DNA of 9,634 nucleotides from an uncultured Bifidobacterium sp. (GTDB lineage Bacteria > Actinomycetota > Actinomycetes > Actinomycetales > Bifidobacteriaceae): the NCBI GenBank assembly GCA_937876495.1, contig CALEGL010000077.1:1-9634 (forward strand), written 5' to 3'. Position 1 is the first letter of the stretch. Each line of letters opens with the position of its first letter. Positions 7,410 through 9,634 of this stretch are shown piece by piece. The notes beneath the pieces are model-generated. The model was not told where the DNA came from, made no database searches, and was given only the letters and a program-made list of their open reading frames with translations. The position numbers and the translations under genes are program-made.

Positions 7410-8339
7410 ATGAGCAATCGCACAGTCCTCGACGCTTCGTCCGTATCGACGCCTCTGGCGCTTCGGGCGGCCGCCGAGCTCGTCGGAAGCCTGTTCGTCT
7501 TCCTGGCCATCTACATGGTCAGCTCCTATGGAACCGCGATGTACGGGGTGAACATGGCCTTCATCGCCGTGGCCACGGGACTGGCGTACGCGGCCGTCAC
7601 CACGGTGATGGGATGGGTGTCCGGCGGACACTACAACCCCGCCGTCACCGTGGCCGCCATGCTCACCGGACGCACGGCTCCTCTGGACGGGGTCGTCTAC
7701 ATCCTGGCGCAGCTGCTGGGTTCGCTGGGGGCCGGAGCACTGCTGCGCCTGCTGCTGCCGACGTCCTCCTCCGTCAAGGCCTCCGTCTGGCTGACCCCCG
7801 TCGTCAACGGCTTCGATGACGGCTCCGTGTCATACTCCACACTCAGCAGCGTGAACATCAGCTTCAGCATCGGTCTCGCCGTACTCGTCGAGGTCATCGG
7901 ATCGATCGTCGTCGTGGCGGCCGCCATGCGCACCCTGAGGCAGGATGGCAGCCCGACCGAAAGCCACGGAGCAATCATGGGCATAGCCTACGGGCTTGGC
8001 GCGGCCGTCGCTTATCCGCTGACGGGCGCGGGCCTCAACCCCGCCAGGTCGACGGGAATCGCGGTGTTCGCACAGAACCAGGGGCTGTCGCAGCAGCCGC
8101 TTCAGCAGCTCTGGGTGTTCTGGATCTGCCCGATTCTGGCGGCCGCCGTCGTGGCCCTCGTCATCATCATGGCCCAGATGTTCATGGGTCGCGCGACCTC
8201 CCCCGTCCTTGAGCAGACGGAGGATGATGAGCCGGACGACGACGCATCGGAGGTCTCAGGGGACGATTTGGATGCTCAGGAAGACGAGCAGGAGACCGAG
8301 TCCGAAGAGGATGCCGATAGCGGCGTCGAATCCCACTGA
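7410..8339 (+). CDS. MIP-family channel (aquaporin / glycerol facilitator type)
   Basis: Inner-membrane pore of 309 residues for passive flow of water or small neutral solutes. Hydrophobic segments lie at about 19-37, 46-66, 94-115, 152-172, 187-203 and 231-257. The two half-helix loops carry the NPA signatures: SGGHYNPAVTV (71-81) and GAGLNPARS (206-214, with the conserved pore Arg213). This is the family's six-helix, two-NPA plan. By ungapped alignment to E. coli AqpZ from memory, the selectivity-filter positions read Thr56, Ala198, Ala207, Arg213. That is neither the water-type nor the GlpF-type set, so the substrate is open. A tail of about 45 residues after the last helix is very rich in Asp and Glu (267-309) and is cytoplasmic if topology is normal. 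The start at 7410 has AAGGA seven bases upstream; an in-frame ATG at 7278 lies before the putative promoter. The 3' end overlaps the convergent DUF3017-like gene by 84 bases. Confidence 0.9.
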   Translation: MSNRTVLDASSVSTPLALRAAAELVGSLFVFLAIYMVSSYGTAMYGVNMAFIAVATGLAYAAVTTVMGWVSGGHYNPAVTVAAMLTGRTAPLDGVVYILAQLLGSLGAGALLRLLLPTSSSVKASVWLTPVVNGFDDGSVSYSTLSSVNISFSIGLAVLVEVIGSIVVVAAAMRTLRQDGSPTESHGAIMGIAYGLGAAVAYPLTGAGLNPARSTGIAVFAQNQGLSQQPLQQLWVFWICPILAAAVVALVIIMAQMFMGRATSPVLEQTEDDEPDDDASEVSGDDLDAQEDEQETESEEDADSGVESH

Positions 8340-8540
8340 GCGCACCTTCCAGGGGCTGCGGTCGCGCATGGCGGGACGCAGGACCCCGCAAACGATGGAG
8401 GTCACGGCGAGCAGAGCCGTGGCCTCCATCGCATATCCGAGGACGGCGAGGAGGACGGAGAGGAGCGTCACCAGGGCGACGGCCCATTCGAAGGCCGGGC
8501 GCCCCTCATGGCTCTCCGACACGAAGGGGTGCTTCGGCAT
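8256..8540 (-). CDS. Small three-helix membrane protein, DUF3017-like
   Basis: A 94-residue membrane protein of unknown function. The first 18 residues are polar (MPKHPFVSESHEG). Three hydrophobic helices follow at about 19-37, 40-55 and 70-93, with a basic loop between the last two (LRPAMRDRSPWKVRS, 54-68). This layout, together with the position downstream of purH, fits the actinobacterial DUF3017 family. The basic loop would be cytoplasmic by the positive-inside rule. The start is well supported: AGGAGG lies four bases before the ATG. The gene follows purH by 131 bases on the same strand and may be co-transcribed with it. Its last 27 codons plus stop are antisense to the end of the channel gene, in exact codon register. 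A family match is judged from memory of the gene order and shape, not from a search. Confidence 0.8.
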   Translation of the reverse strand: MPKHPFVSESHEGRPAFEWAVALVTLLSVLLAVLGYAMEATALLAVTSIVCGVLRPAMRDRSPWKVRSVGFDAAIGILFGLGLLLVFLSIQIVP

Positions 8541-8595
8541 CCGTCCTCCTCACGTCCTCGTCATGCGGGCGGTCGGGCTCGCATCCGGCGCATGC

Positions 8596-8620
8596 ATCGT
8601 GGATGATCCCCACCCACGAT
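8596..8620. repeat. Inverted repeat between purH and the DUF3017-like gene
   Basis: ATCGTGG (8596-8602) and CCACGAT (8614-8620) form a perfect 7-base inverted repeat with an 11-base centre, inside the 131-base gap. No T-run follows on the minus strand, so it is not a clear terminator. It could be an mRNA processing or attenuation structure. Confidence 0.35.
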
Positions 8621-8671
8621 ACCCTGCCGGCGCCGCCGCGATGATTCCAATCGGTTCGGTATGGCTTCCGT

Positions 8672-9634
8672 TCAGTGGAAGAAGTGCCGGGTCCCGGTCA
8701 GGTACATGGTCACGCCGGCCTTCTTCGCGGCTTCGATGACCTCGCCGTCGCGGATGGAGCCGCCGGGCTGGACGATGGCCTTCACGCCGGCGTCGATGAG
8801 GATCTGCGGTCCGTCGGGGAAGGGGAAGAAGGCGTCGGATGCGGCGACGGAGCCGGTGGCCCGGTCCGCCCCATCGGCCAGGGTGTTCGCCCTCGTCACC
8901 GCCAGGTGGCAGGAGTCGACGCGGTTGACCTGACCCATGCCGATGCCCACCGTGGCCTCGTCATGCGCGAGCAGCACGGCGTTCGACTTCACGCAGCGCA
9001 CAGCATGCCAGGCGAAGCGCAGGTCGCTCAGGGTGGCCTCGTCGGCGGGGTCTCCGGAGACGAGCCTCCAGGCGTCGGGTTCGTCTCCGGGTGCGTCGAT
9101 GAGATCCGTGGACTGCACGAGAAGGCCTCCGTCGATGTACCGCAGCTGGGTGCGCGACTTCGGCGGCTCCTGGACCTTGAGGATGCGCAGGTTCTTCTTG
9201 TGCTGGCGCAGGAAGTCGACGACGCCGGGCTCGAAGTCGGGGGCGACGATGACCTCGGTGAAGATGTGGTGGATGCCCTCGGCCATCTCCATGCTCACGG
9301 TCGTGTTGGCCGCGATGACGCCGCCGTAGGCGCTGAGCGGGTCGCAGGCATGGGCCTTGCGATGGGCCTCGGCGACCGTGGATCCGATGGCGAGGCCGCA
9401 GGGGTTGTTGTGCTTGACGACGGCGACGGCGATCGCCGGGGCGAAGTCCCACACGGCCCGCCAGGCGGCCGCGGCGTCGGCGTAGCCGCTGTACCCCATC
9501 GGCTTGCCGCCCAGCCGGGCGGCGGGGGCGAATCCGCCGGGGGCGCGCGGGCGCAGGTGGGGGCCCGCCCGCCGGCGGGGGTTCCCGCCGTCGCCCACGC
9601 GCTGGCACCCCGCCCCGACCCCGGCGACGTGCCG
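8672..9634 (-). CDS. purH: Bifunctional purine biosynthesis protein PurH, C-terminal part (cut by window edge)
   Basis: PurH performs the last two steps of IMP synthesis: formyl transfer from 10-formyl-THF to AICAR, then ring closure. The 320 residues visible are the AICAR-transformylase domain; the N-terminal IMP-cyclohydrolase domain lies beyond the right edge. Family motifs are clear: VVKHNNPCG (72-80 of the fragment), with the Lys-His pair used in catalysis; [25 protein letters not shown], with the conserved Asn; [33 protein letters not shown]; and the C-terminal GTRHFFH. In contrast, the first 60 or so residues fit poorly: where LRYGENPHQ and SYNNYxDxDAAW are expected, the frame reads GDGGNPRRR and [12 protein letters not shown]. 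The DNA there is extremely G+C-rich, which may reflect sequence error at a contig end. The frame itself stays open to the edge; the start codon is outside the window. The DUF3017-like gene follows. Confidence 0.93.
   Translation of the reverse strand, partial: RHVAGVGAGCQRVGDGGNPRRRAGPHLRPRAPGGFAPAARLGGKPMGYSGYADAAAAWRAVWDFAPAIAVAVVKHNNPCGLAIGSTVAEAHRKAHACDPLSAYGGVIAANTTVSMEMAEGIHHIFTEVIVAPDFEPGVVDFLRQHKKNLRILKVQEPPKSRTQLRYIDGGLLVQSTDLIDAPGDEPDAWRLVSGDPADEATLSDLRFAWHAVRCVKSNAVLLAHDEATVGIGMGQVNRVDSCHLAVTRANTLADGADRATGSVAASDAFFPFPDGPQILIDAGVKAIVQPGGSIRDGEVIEAAKKAGVTMYLTGTRHFFH

Overview
The window looks like chromosomal DNA from a high-GC actinobacterium, most probably a member of the Bifidobacteriaceae. 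Three things suggest this: the fusion of cytidylate kinase to the GTPase Der in one chain, a eukaryote-type UDP-glucose pyrophosphorylase, and a PafBC-like regulator. All three combinations are known from bifidobacteria and related actinobacteria. No mobile element, CRISPR array, phage gene or toxin system is visible, and almost every gene is housekeeping.

Layout, left to right. (1) Bases 1-238, minus strand: the start of an unrecognised small membrane protein, cut by the window edge. It begins one base after the stop of the next gene. (2) 240-2195, minus: a long WYL-domain transcriptional regulator with two halves, resembling fused PafB and PafC. It has a plausible promoter at 2257-2285. (3) 2471-3901, minus: UTP--glucose-1-phosphate uridylyltransferase. 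(4) 3968-4045: two inverted repeats. (5) 4043-4116, minus: tRNA-Pro(GGG), with its own promoter. (6) 4244-6373, minus: the Cmk-Der fusion. It overlaps by 4 bases the 23S rRNA pseudouridine synthase gene (6370-7173, minus), so the two form a translationally coupled ribosome-biogenesis operon. (7) 7174-7409: a divergent promoter region. (8) 7410-8339, plus: a MIP-family channel, the only plus-strand gene. (9) 8256-8540, minus: a small DUF3017-like membrane protein, overlapping the 3' end of the channel gene tail to tail. (10) 8672-9634, minus: the C-terminal, AICAR-transformylase part of purH, cut by the right edge.

Functionally, the rluB-like/cmk-der pair links rRNA modification, 50S assembly and CMP/dCMP phosphorylation. 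purH and the DUF3017 gene form a purine-synthesis neighbourhood seen in other actinobacteria. The UDP-glucose enzyme feeds galactose metabolism and cell-envelope sugars. The PafBC-like protein is the probable stress or DNA-damage regulator of the region.

The least ordinary features are these: the codon-register antisense overlap, in which the acidic tail of the channel faces a hydrophobic helix of the DUF3017 protein; the unusual predicted selectivity filter of the channel; the unequal halves of the WYL regulator; and a very GC-rich, motif-poor stretch of purH at the right edge that may be assembly error. I saw no convincing new multi-gene system.
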